A stretch of 45,118 nucleotides of DNA from an uncultured Spirochaetales bacterium (GTDB lineage: Bacteria > Spirochaetota > Spirochaetia > Sphaerochaetales > Sphaerochaetaceae), in assembly GCA_949289305.1 (NCBI GenBank), contig CASENB010000015.1, positions 1 through 45,118 on the forward strand, read 5' to 3'. A program made the position numbers and the translations under genes. Under the pieces are notes generated by a model. That model searched no databases. It had not been told where the DNA came from and saw only the letters and a program-made list of their open reading frames with translations. Positions 30,356 to 38,865 of the stretch are shown piece by piece. Every line of letters begins with the position of its first letter. Position 1 is the stretch's first letter.

Positions 30356-32239
30356 TTATACGTTTTTTACAAATAGCGCTCTAACTGCATTTAGAACCGC
30401 TATAACCATAACGCCGACGTCTGCAAAAATCGCAAGAGGCATATTCGCTATACCAAACGCTCCTAAAACAAGACATATGAGCTTTACTCCAATTGCGAAA
30501 ACGATGTTCTCATAAACAATCCTGATACATTTTCTTGCAATCCTTATTGCTTTAGAGACCTTTAAAGGATCATCATCCATCAATACTACATCCGCCGCCT
30601 CTATTGCTGCATCACTTCCAAGGGCTCCCATAGCAATGCCTACATCAGCCCTGCTTAATACAGGCGCATCGTTTATGCCATCTCCTACAAAGCATAACGC
30701 CTCTCCTTTCTCTTTGCCGCTAAGAAGTTCTTCAATTTTTCTAACCTTGTCTTGCGGCAGGAGATCGCTTGAATAATCATCTATTTCAAGTTCCTTTGCA
30801 ACCTTTTCTGCTACTTCTCTTCGGTCTCCTGTAAGCATTATTGTCTTTTTAATTCCCGCTCTCTTTAATTCTTTTAAAGCTGACTTTGAACTCTCTTTTA
30901 ATACGTCTGAAAGGAGTATGGAACCTAAATACTCGCCGTTTACAGCGACATGAATTACGGTCTCATTCACATCACCTTCTTCAAAGGCGATATTAAGCCT
31001 TTTCATGAGCTTATTGTTTCCGCAGGCAACGTCATTGCCGTCTATATTGGCAACCACGCCTTCTCCAGCTATCTCTTCAATGGATGCGATTCTATTTAAG
31101 TCGATCTCCTTACCATATCTTTTCACAATGCTTTTGCTTATCGGATGGCTTGAAGAGCTCTCTGCATAAGCAGCTTCTTCAATTAGCTTTTCTTCAGAGA
31201 TCTTATTGCTTCTGACTCCAACTACATCAAATCCGCCTTTTGTAAGCGTTCCAGTTTTATCAAAGACGACGATCTCTGCTTTTGACAGAGTCTCAAGATA
31301 GTTAGAACCCTTAACTAATACACCTGCCTTGCTTGCTCCTCCGAGACCGGCAAAGAAAGTCAGGGGAATAGATATAACGAGTGCGCAAGGACAGCTTATT
31401 ACCAAGAACGTCAGCGCTCTATAAATCCACATTGCCCAAGAAGGATTTGAACCGCTAACCATATTGAAAATAGGCGGAAGGATGGCAAGCGCAAGCGCAG
31501 ATAGGCATACGGCTGGAGTGTATACTCTTGCGAACTTCGTAATAAAGTCCTCGCTCTTGCTCTTTCTTGAGCTTGCGTTTTCTACAAGATCAAGGATCTT
31601 GGAAACAGTTGAATCGAAGAATTCCTTTTCAACCCTTACTCTGAGCACTCCGCTAAGATTTATACTTCCGCTTATTATCTCATCGCCAACATTCACGTCC
31701 CTAGTTCTGCTTTCACCTGTCAAGGCGCTAGTATCGAGACTTGAAGATCCTGCCAATACTATTCCATCAAGGGGTACTTTCTCTCCAGGCTGAATTACGA
31801 TCACGCTTCCGATTTCAACTTCCTCAGGGGCCACTTTTACGATCTTCCCATCCTGCTCAATATTTGCATAGTCAGGCCGAATATCCATAAGTTCTGTAAT
31901 GTTCTTCCTGCTTTTTGAGACAGCATAGCTTTGGAACAGTTCTCCAATCTGGTAAAAAAGCATTACGGCAACGGCTTCATTGTAATCACCGCTCTTACTA
32001 TAGATTGCAAGAGCAACAGCGCCGACAGTGGCCGTCGCCATTAAAAAGCATTCGTCAAACACGCGTCCGTTTATTATGTTAGATACTGCCTTGATAAGAA
32101 TATCGTATCCCAATATCAGATAAGGAATCATGAACAAGATAAATCTTAAAACGCCGCTTGACTGAACAAACTGTAAAAGTACGAATGTGATGCTTGCAAT
32201 GATGATGCGAATAAGCATCGTCTTTTGTTTTTTGTTCAT
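30356..32239 (-). CDS. Zn/Cd/Pb-type P1B ATPase
   Basis: The product is 627 residues. Family motifs are all present: TGES (174-177), CPC in the metal-transport helix (283-285), the phosphorylation site DKTGT (327-331), SHP near 370, MLTGDRR and GDGINDAP. The CPC motif with flanking ISCPCALV points to soft divalent metal export (ZntA/CadA-like). The protein lacks its own N-terminal metal-binding domain, which is supplied by the small gene 8 nt upstream. It exports zinc, cadmium or lead from the cytoplasm. Confidence 0.93.
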   Translation of the reverse strand: MNKKQKTMLIRIIIASITFVLLQFVQSSGVLRFILFMIPYLILGYDILIKAVSNIINGRVFDECFLMATATVGAVALAIYSKSGDYNEAVAVMLFYQIGELFQSYAVSKSRKNITELMDIRPDYANIEQDGKIVKVAPEEVEIGSVIVIQPGEKVPLDGIVLAGSSSLDTSALTGESRTRDVNVGDEIISGSINLSGVLRVRVEKEFFDSTVSKILDLVENASSRKSKSEDFITKFARVYTPAVCLSALALAILPPIFNMVSGSNPSWAMWIYRALTFLVISCPCALVISIPLTFFAGLGGASKAGVLVKGSNYLETLSKAEIVVFDKTGTLTKGGFDVVGVRSNKISEEKLIEEAAYAESSSSHPISKSIVKRYGKEIDLNRIASIEEIAGEGVVANIDGNDVACGNNKLMKRLNIAFEEGDVNETVIHVAVNGEYLGSILLSDVLKESSKSALKELKRAGIKKTIMLTGDRREVAEKVAKELEIDDYSSDLLPQDKVRKIEELLSGKEKGEALCFVGDGINDAPVLSRADVGIAMGALGSDAAIEAADVVLMDDDPLKVSKAIRIARKCIRIVYENIVFAIGVKLICLVLGAFGIANMPLAIFADVGVMVIAVLNAVRALFVKNV

Positions 32240-32247
32240 ATAATCCT

Positions 32248-32466
32248 CTAGATATATATTTCGGCATCGCGCTCGACTTTCTTGCTTGCAGATCTGACAT
32301 CATTCATGACTTTTTCTCTGTCGCAGCCCTCCGAGAAATCAACAATCATCTTCTGCATCATGAAATTAACAACGCAGTCCTTAACTCCATCGACATTTTT
32401 TGCAGCAGCTTCGATCTTTGATGCGCATAGCGCGCAATCAACATCTATCTTGTAGCTCTTCTTCAT
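32248..32466 (-). CDS. Free-standing heavy-metal-associated (HMA) domain protein
   Basis: The product is 72 residues with a ferredoxin-like HMA fold. The metal site is DCALC (CxxC) near residue 10, and VVNFMMQKMIVDF gives the second and third strands. It replaces the N-terminal domain usually fused to the exporter encoded just downstream, and probably delivers metal to it. The start at 32466 follows GGAGG, and an earlier in-frame ATG has none. A palindrome overlaps the promoter upstream. Confidence 0.88.
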   Translation of the reverse strand: MKKSYKIDVDCALCASKIEAAAKNVDGVKDCVVNFMMQKMIVDFSEGCDREKVMNDVRSASKKVERDAEIYI

Positions 32467-32490
32467 CTTTCCTCCAAACATTTAAACATA

Positions 32491-32545
32491 TGAACATTTG
32501 CTTAAATGTTGAATTAATAATAAGTCTTATATATATACCTGTCAA
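32491..32545 (-). promoter_or_regulatory. Metal-exporter promoter with ArsR/SmtB-like operator
   Basis: On the minus strand TTGACA (32540-32545), 17 nt and TATTAT (32517-32522) form a near-consensus promoter. Just downstream, 32491-32512 holds an imperfect palindrome in which TGAACATTT faces AAATGTTGA, similar to binding sites of ArsR/SmtB metal sensors. No such regulator gene lies next to it, so it would have to act from elsewhere. Confidence 0.55.
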
Positions 32546-32607
32546 TATATTTTCACTTGTTTTAATATTTTCTTGAATCAAAGTTTCTAATGGGAGAAAA
32601 TATAGTC

Positions 32608-33600
32608 ATGTTTAACGTAGCAATTATAGGGTGCGGCAACATAGCCGCAAAAATGGCAAAAACTGTAAATGAAACCGAGGTATGCACGCTTTATGCTGTT
32701 GCATCTAGAGACAAAAAGAAGGCAGAAGAATTTGCATCTGAGTTCAATGCTTCAAAAAGTTACTCAAGCTATGATGATCTTTTCAACGATAATGGCGTAG
32801 ATCTTGTGTATGTAGCAACGATTACGAGCCTGCATCACGACCATATGGTCGAGGCGCTTAAGCATAACAAACCAGTATTATGTGAAAAATCTTTCTGCGT
32901 AAACAGAAAAGAAGCCGAAGAAGTGCTAAAACTGGCAAAAGAGAAGAATATCTTTGCAGCAGAGGCTATCTGGACGAGGTACATGCCTTATAGAAAAATA
33001 ATCAATGCGATAGTAGACTCTGGAACGCTGGGGAAAATCACATCGATTACGGCAAACCTTGGATACACGATATCTAATAAGGAACGCATAAAAAGGCCAG
33101 AGCTTGGAGGAGGTGCGATGCTCGACATCTCCGTCTATCCAATAAACTTCGCTCTTATGGCGATTAAGGATGAAGAGATTGTGCATAAGTCAGGACTATG
33201 CGTTAAAAACGAATACGGCGCTGACATCAGAGAGACAATGGATATGTTAAGCAAAAGCGGAGTTGCAATAAGCCTCTTTGCAGACACAGAAACACTGTCA
33301 GACAGAAGAGGCATGATATATCTCGAGCGCGGCAGGATTGAAGTTGACAACGTAAACGATCCAAGCCTTATAGAAGTATTCAAGTTCAATAACAGAGATG
33401 TAATAAAAATCGATTCAATAGAATTGAAACATGTTTCAACAGGTTTTGAATACGAACTGTTAGAAGCTAAAAGAGCGATAGAAAGTGGAAAGATAGAGGC
33501 AGAGAGCATGAGCCACGAAGACACGTTGAATGTTCTATCAATTATGGATGATTTCAGAAAAATGTATGGCGTAAAAATCGGATCTGAGCTAAACGATTAA
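32608..33600 (+). CDS. Gfo/Idh/MocA-family oxidoreductase
   Basis: The product is 330 residues. The Rossmann part opens with VAIIGCGNIAAKMA. NKPVLCEKSF contains the family's EKP-like motif (here EKS), followed by AEAIWTRYMPYRK and the C-terminal sheet domain (GGGAMLDISVYPINFAL). These enzymes oxidise sugars or related polyols with NAD(P). I chose the start at 32608 because it places the Rossmann strand directly at the N terminus; an ATG 18 nt earlier has no ribosome site. It is convergent with the LacI gene, whose end overlaps by 4 nt. Confidence 0.88.
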   Translation: MFNVAIIGCGNIAAKMAKTVNETEVCTLYAVASRDKKKAEEFASEFNASKSYSSYDDLFNDNGVDLVYVATITSLHHDHMVEALKHNKPVLCEKSFCVNRKEAEEVLKLAKEKNIFAAEAIWTRYMPYRKIINAIVDSGTLGKITSITANLGYTISNKERIKRPELGGGAMLDISVYPINFALMAIKDEEIVHKSGLCVKNEYGADIRETMDMLSKSGVAISLFADTETLSDRRGMIYLERGRIEVDNVNDPSLIEVFKFNNRDVIKIDSIELKHVSTGFEYELLEAKRAIESGKIEAESMSHEDTLNVLSIMDDFRKMYGVKIGSELND

Positions 33601-34571
33601 GTGCTCTCTCTTAATACGAGACTAGGCGGAAGGATAATCTTTTCTTCCGTCTTTTCTTTTTTCAGAAGTTTTATTAAAGACTCGGCACATAATGTAGAGA
33701 GCTCTCCAAGCCTTGAATCGACGCTTGAAAGCTTTGGATTTGCAATATATGAGTAAGGGCTGTTATCAAAACCGACGATCGATATGTCTTCTGGAATCTT
33801 CTTATTTAGATCTAGAGCAGCTCTTTCGCCGCCGAGGGCAAGAATGTCTACGGCATAGATTATCGCCTCAACATCGCTTTTCTCTTTTAAAAGCTTCAGC
33901 GTCGCATCATATCCACCGCCGTAGCTATCATCTACATTGTCTATTATTATCCTCTCATTCCCGACAGCCTTTAAGTAACCTTCAATCTTCTTTCTGTTCG
34001 AGGGTGTATCGTTATTGTTTATATATGCGATCTTTCTTCTGCCTTTGCTCTTTAAAAATGTTACTGCATCAAAGGCGCCTTTCTCATCGTCTGCAAGAAT
34101 TTCAGCGCTGTTTGGAAGTCCTAGCTCTCCGTTTTCCAATACGAAAGGAAGGGACGGAAGATATTTTTCAATAGCATCCTTAACGAGAGAATTTGAAAAT
34201 GCAGAACCTATTAGGACAAAGCCGTCTACACGGCGCTCTGCAAGCGTTTTGATTGAGGATGCCATCATCTCCTCGCTGTTGCCGGTATTCATTATGATGG
34301 AGCAGTAGCCGTCCTTCATCATCCTCTGCTCTATGATGTAAGCGCCTTCCGTGTAGTGAAGATTTCTTATATCGGAGATGAGTATTCCTATCATCATGCT
34401 GCTTTTATTAACAAGTCCCCTAGCCTGCGCAGATACAGAGAAGTTGTACTTTTTAAGCACTTTCATAACATCCTGTCTCGTACTCTCCTTAATTCCGGGA
34501 CGATTATTAATAACTCTTGAAACGGTAGATGCGGAAACACCCACCTCTTTTGCGATATCGTAGATAGTCAA
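33597..34571 (-). CDS. LacI-family transcriptional regulator
   Basis: The product is 324 residues. The N-terminal helix-turn-helix is canonical (TIYDIAKEVGVSASTVSRVI), followed by the hinge helix and a periplasmic-binding-protein-like sugar domain with GFDNSPYSYIANPKLSSVD. The start is a TTG at 34571, preceded by GCAGGAG, giving the usual family N terminus. It lies downstream of the hexuronate operon, separated by a hairpin, and next to an oxidoreductase gene. It may regulate either. The sugar ligand is unknown. Confidence 0.9.
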   Translation of the reverse strand: MTIYDIAKEVGVSASTVSRVINNRPGIKESTRQDVMKVLKKYNFSVSAQARGLVNKSSMMIGILISDIRNLHYTEGAYIIEQRMMKDGYCSIIMNTGNSEEMMASSIKTLAERRVDGFVLIGSAFSNSLVKDAIEKYLPSLPFVLENGELGLPNSAEILADDEKGAFDAVTFLKSKGRRKIAYINNNDTPSNRKKIEGYLKAVGNERIIIDNVDDSYGGGYDATLKLLKEKSDVEAIIYAVDILALGGERAALDLNKKIPEDISIVGFDNSPYSYIANPKLSSVDSRLGELSTLCAESLIKLLKKEKTEEKIILPPSLVLREST

Positions 34572-34593
34572 CTCTTTCTCCTGCAATATAATA

Positions 34594-34620
34594 AAGGCTA
34601 GGCAAAACCCTAGCCTTATT
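34594..34620 (-). terminator. Terminator after the hexuronate operon
   Basis: AAGGCTAGG and CCTAGCCTT form a 9-bp stem with a 6-nt loop. On the minus strand TATTATATT follows. It lies between uxuB and the LacI gene, so read-through may give low-level LacI expression. The LacI ribosome site lies only a few bases beyond it. Confidence 0.7.
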
Positions 34621-34633
34621 ATAATAACATAAA

Positions 34634-36235
34634 TTAGTCTAAAACAGCTTTCAGAGTTGCCCTTACAGCACCTCTTCCCTTCAGCATGCTGTTTAAATCG
34701 GAAACAACGGTATCTGCTAATCCAACCTTAACCAGGTCAACGCCGAAAACACTCTCGTTCTCTAAAAGCGATTTGATGTCATCTGCCTTTACGATAGAAC
34801 CGATCTTAACGTTTTCAAGCTCCTTCTTAGCGTAATCAAGAAGAGGATCGGCTGAAGGTGCGAACTCGTTTAGATCATCGTCGATTCCAAGGACGTAGCG
34901 CATCCAACCTGCATATACCAAAGGAATAGCCTTAAGCGTATTTAAGTCCCTTCCATCCCTGATATAAGCTTTGACAGTCTCACCGAATCTGATTGAAAGC
35001 TTCTGGCTTGTATCTGTTGCAATGCGCTGCGGAGTATCAGGCATGAACGGGTTTACAAGTCTTAGCTTTACAACCTCGTCAATAAACTTCTTAGGTTCAA
35101 TAATGCCAGGATCTACTACTACAGGAAGTCCTTCGACATAGCCTACGCGGTTAACTAGGCGTGAAAGCTCGCTGTCCTTCATCTCAGCAGAGATCAAGTC
35201 GTATCCTAGAAGACAGCCAAAGACGGCAAGGGAGGTGTGGAGAGGATTTAGACATGTGCATACCTTCATCTTCTCAACCTTGTTAACAGTCTCCCTGTCG
35301 GTCATATATACGCCAGCTTTTTCAAGCTTTGGCCTTCCGTTAGGGAAATTGTCTTCAATTACAAGATATTCGCACTCCTCAGCATTTACGAACGCCGCAG
35401 TATATGTGTTCTTGCTTGTAATAATTACATCCGTGTTTTCAAATCCGTCGTTAGAAAGCATCTTTGCGACGCTGCTGTCAGGGCGCGGAGTGATCTTATC
35501 GATCATTGACCATGGATAGCTCACTTTCTCATTTAAGTAGGAAATGAAACCATTGTCTACGAAACCGTTTTCAAGCCAAGCTGATGCGATAGTCTTAACA
35601 GCATTCTCGACCTTCTCACCATTATGAGAACAGTTATCCATAGACACTAGCGCAATTGGCGTGCCGTTTGCCTTATATCTCTTATAAAGAAGCTCTGTCA
35701 AACGGCTGAAAAGCATTCTGCCCTTTCCTGGGCCGTCTTTGAAATCCTCAACATAAGACGGGAAATATTCGCCTTTAGGGTTTTTAAGCGCATAGCCCTT
35801 TTCTGTAATCGTAAACGATACCATCTGAAGGGAAGGAGATGTGAAAACTTCGTTAAAGCGCTCCCACTCCTTTTCAAACTGATAGTCAAATGGATATGCT
35901 TCCGTAACAGATCCGATAACTTCCTTATCTATTGTTCCGTCAGCCTTGAGCGTTACCATGAGCGTCATGTTGTCAAATGGTGCGTATGCCTTGCTGATGA
36001 TCTCATAGTCGAAACCCTCTCCTACTACGATTCCTGTAGACATATCCCCACTCTCAATTAAGCGCTGGCAGAGTTTTGCAGGAAAGATTCTAAATATATT
36101 ACCTGCACCAAAGTGTACCCAAGTCGGATTATTATGTGTTGCTTCTATTACCTTGCTTCTGTCATAAGAAATTATCTTATAGCCTTTGCTCTCCCAAACT
36201 TCCTTATTCTTAAGTTCCGCATTGTTAAGTTTCAT
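34634..36235 (-). CDS. uxuB: Fructuronate reductase / mannitol dehydrogenase family protein
   Basis: The product is 533 residues, the length usual for UxuB. The N-terminal part has WVHFGAGNIFRIFPAKL (dinucleotide-binding). The catalytic domain has DNCSHNGEKV, ITPRPD and CLNPLHTSLAVFG, as in the mannitol dehydrogenase family. UxuB reduces D-fructuronate to D-mannonate with NADH. Together with mannonate dehydratase in the same operon this points to glucuronate breakdown. AAGAAGGT precedes the ATG, and the gene begins 1 nt after the GntR gene. Confidence 0.88.
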   Translation of the reverse strand: MKLNNAELKNKEVWESKGYKIISYDRSKVIEATHNNPTWVHFGAGNIFRIFPAKLCQRLIESGDMSTGIVVGEGFDYEIISKAYAPFDNMTLMVTLKADGTIDKEVIGSVTEAYPFDYQFEKEWERFNEVFTSPSLQMVSFTITEKGYALKNPKGEYFPSYVEDFKDGPGKGRMLFSRLTELLYKRYKANGTPIALVSMDNCSHNGEKVENAVKTIASAWLENGFVDNGFISYLNEKVSYPWSMIDKITPRPDSSVAKMLSNDGFENTDVIITSKNTYTAAFVNAEECEYLVIEDNFPNGRPKLEKAGVYMTDRETVNKVEKMKVCTCLNPLHTSLAVFGCLLGYDLISAEMKDSELSRLVNRVGYVEGLPVVVDPGIIEPKKFIDEVVKLRLVNPFMPDTPQRIATDTSQKLSIRFGETVKAYIRDGRDLNTLKAIPLVYAGWMRYVLGIDDDLNEFAPSADPLLDYAKKELENVKIGSIVKADDIKSLLENESVFGVDLVKVGLADTVVSDLNSMLKGRGAVRATLKAVLD

Positions 36236-36236
36236 C

Positions 36237-36908
36237 TTATACCTTCTTAAAAAATGTAGGATGGTTTTTAATTATCTCACCCTTTTCAAACGTAAGCTTG
36301 AAAATATGCTCTTTTTCTATGCTAAGAGCATCATTCAAATCCTTTTTTCTTAATGCCTCAATTAAAAGCACATGCTGCTCGATGTTCTTATCAAGAACTC
36401 CTTTCTCATCGAAAGAGAGGAGCCTCATCCGCCTATAGTGTCCAGTCTCTTTTGCGATTATCGACCATATCCTGTTCTTATTCGCCGTCTCGAATATGCT
36501 TTTGTGCATCGCATCATCATATGAGAAGAACTTTACCCTGTCGTTTTCTAAGAGTGCCTCTTTTTGAAGGGAGACATAATATTCAAGACGGGCAATATCG
36601 GAATCTTTCGATGCGTCGATAAAATAGCTTAAAGTGCTTTTTTCAAGAGAGTGGCGGAGGAACCTCTCCTCTTCCACCCTCTCTAAATCTATAAGGCTAA
36701 CCCAGCAGCCGCGCTGAGGCAGGATGTCCACAAGAGCTTCTTCTGAAAGCCTTATCAATGCATCACGCACCGGAGACCTAGAGAGTCCGAGCTTTTCAGA
36801 TATCTCATTGATCTTGATTTCCTCACCCGGACTTAATTCAAGGCTCAAAATGCTCTCTTTTATTCTGTCGTAGACATCCGCACTAACAGTTCTTCTTAAT
36901 TTTTGCAA
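36237..36908 (-). CDS. GntR-family (FCD) regulator of the hexuronate operon
   Basis: The product is 223 residues. It has a winged-helix N terminus (GEEIKINEISEKLGLSRSPV) and a helical FCD ligand domain, as in UxuR/ExuR-like regulators. The start appears to be TTG at 36908, overlapping the end of uxuA by 13 bp, with AAGAGG just before it; the spacing is short and the start is uncertain. It lies inside the operon it probably controls. The perfect palindrome over the uxuA promoter is a good candidate for its operator. Confidence 0.85.
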   Translation of the reverse strand: MQKLRRTVSADVYDRIKESILSLELSPGEEIKINEISEKLGLSRSPVRDALIRLSEEALVDILPQRGCWVSLIDLERVEEERFLRHSLEKSTLSYFIDASKDSDIARLEYYVSLQKEALLENDRVKFFSYDDAMHKSIFETANKNRIWSIIAKETGHYRRMRLLSFDEKGVLDKNIEQHVLLIEALRKKDLNDALSIEKEHIFKLTFEKGEIIKNHPTFFKKV

Positions 36909-37978
36909 AGCCTCTTCTCGCTCTTTTCAACTGCTTCCCAGAGTCCTAAGATATACTCGGCGCCAAGTGCCCTGTCATAAAGACCATAGCCAGGCATTGA
37001 TACTTCTCCCCAGATTGCCCTTCCATGATCAGGGCGGATCGGGCCATCAAATCCTGTCTCATAAAGAGCTCTTACGATCTCATAAAGATCGAATGATCCA
37101 TCTGATGAGAGGTGAGCAGCCTCTTCAAAAAGGCCAGGTGCGAAGTGATGGAGATTTCTGACGTGCGCAAAATGTACGCGTCCTGGAAGCGCTCTGATAA
37201 TTCCAGGCAGATCGTTATTAGGATTAGATCCAAATGATCCTGCGCAGAACGTAAGACCGTTAAACGGAGCATCCACGGCCTTCATAACCTTTAAAATCTT
37301 CTCTTTGCTCGTGATAATCCTAGGCAGTCCGAATACAGGCCATGCAGGATCGTCTGGGTGGATAGCCATCTTGATTCCCCATTTCTCGCAAACTTCCTGA
37401 ATTGCTTTCAAGAAATATACGAGGTTGTTAAAAAGCGTATCCTCATCTACGTTCTTATAGGCTTCAAAGAGCTCTTTCACCTTGCTAAGTCTCTCAGGCT
37501 CCCAGCCAGGCATCACAAATCCGTTTGAGTTGTCGTTAGTCTGATCGAAGAATTTCTGAGGATCGATCGTGTCTACTACCTTCTGATCGTAGGCAAGAAC
37601 AGTAGATCCATCGGGACGTACCTTTGCTAAATCTGTTCTTGTCCAATCGAATACAGGCATGAAGTTGTAACATACAAGCTTGATTCCGCACTGTCCGAGG
37701 TTATCAAGGGTCTCGATATAATTTTTGATATACTTATCTCTATCGGCGTTTCCAATCTTGATTGAATCGTGAATGTTTACACTCTCAATTCCCGCAATTT
37801 CAAGTCCGGCTTCCTCTACCTCTTTCTGAAGTGCCTTTATTCTTTCAATAGGCCATACATCCCCTGCAGGAATATCGTAAAGGGTTGTAATAACTCCAGT
37901 AACTCCTGGAATCTGACGGATTTGCCAAAGTTTGACGGAATCGAATTTATCGCCAAACCAACGTAATGTCATCTGCAT
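36896..37978 (-). CDS. uxuA: Mannonate dehydratase
   Basis: The product is 360 residues, matching UxuA throughout: MTLRWFGDKFDSVKLWQIRQ, GVTGVITTLYDIPAGDVWP, then CYNFMPVFDWTRTDL, MAIHPDDPAWPVFGLPRI and FAHVRN. It dehydrates D-mannonate to 2-keto-3-deoxygluconate. It is the first gene of an operon that continues with a GntR regulator and uxuB. AAAAGGAGATACATT precedes the ATG. The promoter is back to back with that of the divergent deaminase-like gene. Confidence 0.95.
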   Translation of the reverse strand: MQMTLRWFGDKFDSVKLWQIRQIPGVTGVITTLYDIPAGDVWPIERIKALQKEVEEAGLEIAGIESVNIHDSIKIGNADRDKYIKNYIETLDNLGQCGIKLVCYNFMPVFDWTRTDLAKVRPDGSTVLAYDQKVVDTIDPQKFFDQTNDNSNGFVMPGWEPERLSKVKELFEAYKNVDEDTLFNNLVYFLKAIQEVCEKWGIKMAIHPDDPAWPVFGLPRIITSKEKILKVMKAVDAPFNGLTFCAGSFGSNPNNDLPGIIRALPGRVHFAHVRNLHHFAPGLFEEAAHLSSDGSFDLYEIVRALYETGFDGPIRPDHGRAIWGEVSMPGYGLYDRALGAEYILGLWEAVEKSEKRLCKN

Positions 37979-38003
37979 AATGTATCTCCTTTTTATCTAA
38001 TAT

Positions 38004-38060
38004 ACTAATATATTAGTTTAGTTTTTCCCATTTGTAAACACTTTTTTCTCTATTTATACT
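38004..38060. promoter_or_regulatory. Divergent promoters of uxuA and the deaminase-like gene, with operator
   Basis: Minus strand: TTTACA (38033-38038), 17 nt, TAATAT (38010-38015). Plus strand: TTGTAA (38032-38037), 17 nt, TATACT (38055-38060). The two -35 boxes occupy the same bases. A perfect 14-bp palindrome, ACTAATATATTAGT (38004-38017), covers the uxuA -10. A repressor there would block uxuA directly, and RNA polymerase could occupy only one promoter at a time. Confidence 0.65.
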
Positions 38061-38087
38061 ATGATAACACGTATTAAGGAGAAAACA

Positions 38088-38843
38088 ATGTTAATTACGA
38101 TTTGTGATGATAAAAACAGCCTTGGTGCAATAGCAGCTGAAAAGGGCGCTACATTCATAAGGGAGGCAATAAAAGAAAGAGGGGAATGCAATGCGGCATT
38201 CGTTACAGGAAAAAGCCAGATCGCAACACTAAAGGCCTTAGCAGAGGAGAAAGACATAGATTGGAGCAAAGTAAACGTTTTTCTTCTTGATGAGTTCATC
38301 GGACTTGAAAAAGGTCATAAAGCCTCTTCTTCAACGTTTTTATATGAATACTTTTTAAATCTAATTCCAGGTGTCAATTCCTTTCATGCGATTTGTCCAG
38401 ATGAGGACAAAGTAGATCAAACAATAAAAGAACTTAACAAAGTAATGGAGAACCACCATCTAGATTGCGCTTTTATTTGCATCGGAGAAAACGGACACCT
38501 TGCATTTAACGATCCTCCAGCAAATTTAGACACTAGAGATCCTTATATAAAAGTCACGCTTGAGGACAGGTCAAGAAGGCAACAAGCAAACGAGGGATGG
38601 TTTAAGAACATAAATGAAGTACCTCGCGAAGCAATAACGATGAGCATATATGAGATTCTCATGAGCAAGCACATAATAATATCATGTCCGGATCAGAGGA
38701 AGGCAAAGGCTGTTGCAATGTGCGTTTTCGACGATATCACGCCGCTCAGCCCTGCCGCCGTTGTAAGAAGGAGCCAGGACGCATATCTCTATCTCGACAG
38801 ACTTTCAGCATGCCTTGTCTTCTCAGATCAGAGAAAGTATTGA
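38088..38843 (+). CDS. Glucosamine-6-phosphate deaminase-like isomerase
   Basis: The product is 251 residues, of the NagB/6-phosphogluconolactonase fold. VNVFLLDEFIGL and ICIGENGHLAFNDPPA match the NagB active-site loops, with EVPREAITMSI following. It probably converts glucosamine 6-phosphate or a similar amino-sugar phosphate. It could instead be a divergent member acting on another substrate, because several usual positions differ. The start at 38088 follows AAGGAG; an in-frame ATG at 38061 lies at the promoter -10 and is excluded. It is divergent from uxuA. Confidence 0.8.
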   Translation: MLITICDDKNSLGAIAAEKGATFIREAIKERGECNAAFVTGKSQIATLKALAEEKDIDWSKVNVFLLDEFIGLEKGHKASSSTFLYEYFLNLIPGVNSFHAICPDEDKVDQTIKELNKVMENHHLDCAFICIGENGHLAFNDPPANLDTRDPYIKVTLEDRSRRQQANEGWFKNINEVPREAITMSIYEILMSKHIIISCPDQRKAKAVAMCVFDDITPLSPAAVVRRSQDAYLYLDRLSACLVFSDQRKY

Positions 38844-38865
38844 TTACTGCACTTTTTTCTGCACT

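Noticed and set aside
33713..34308. Plus-strand open frames opposite the LacI gene
   Set aside because: Composition is odd and no ribosome sites are present; the LacI frame accounts for the sequence.
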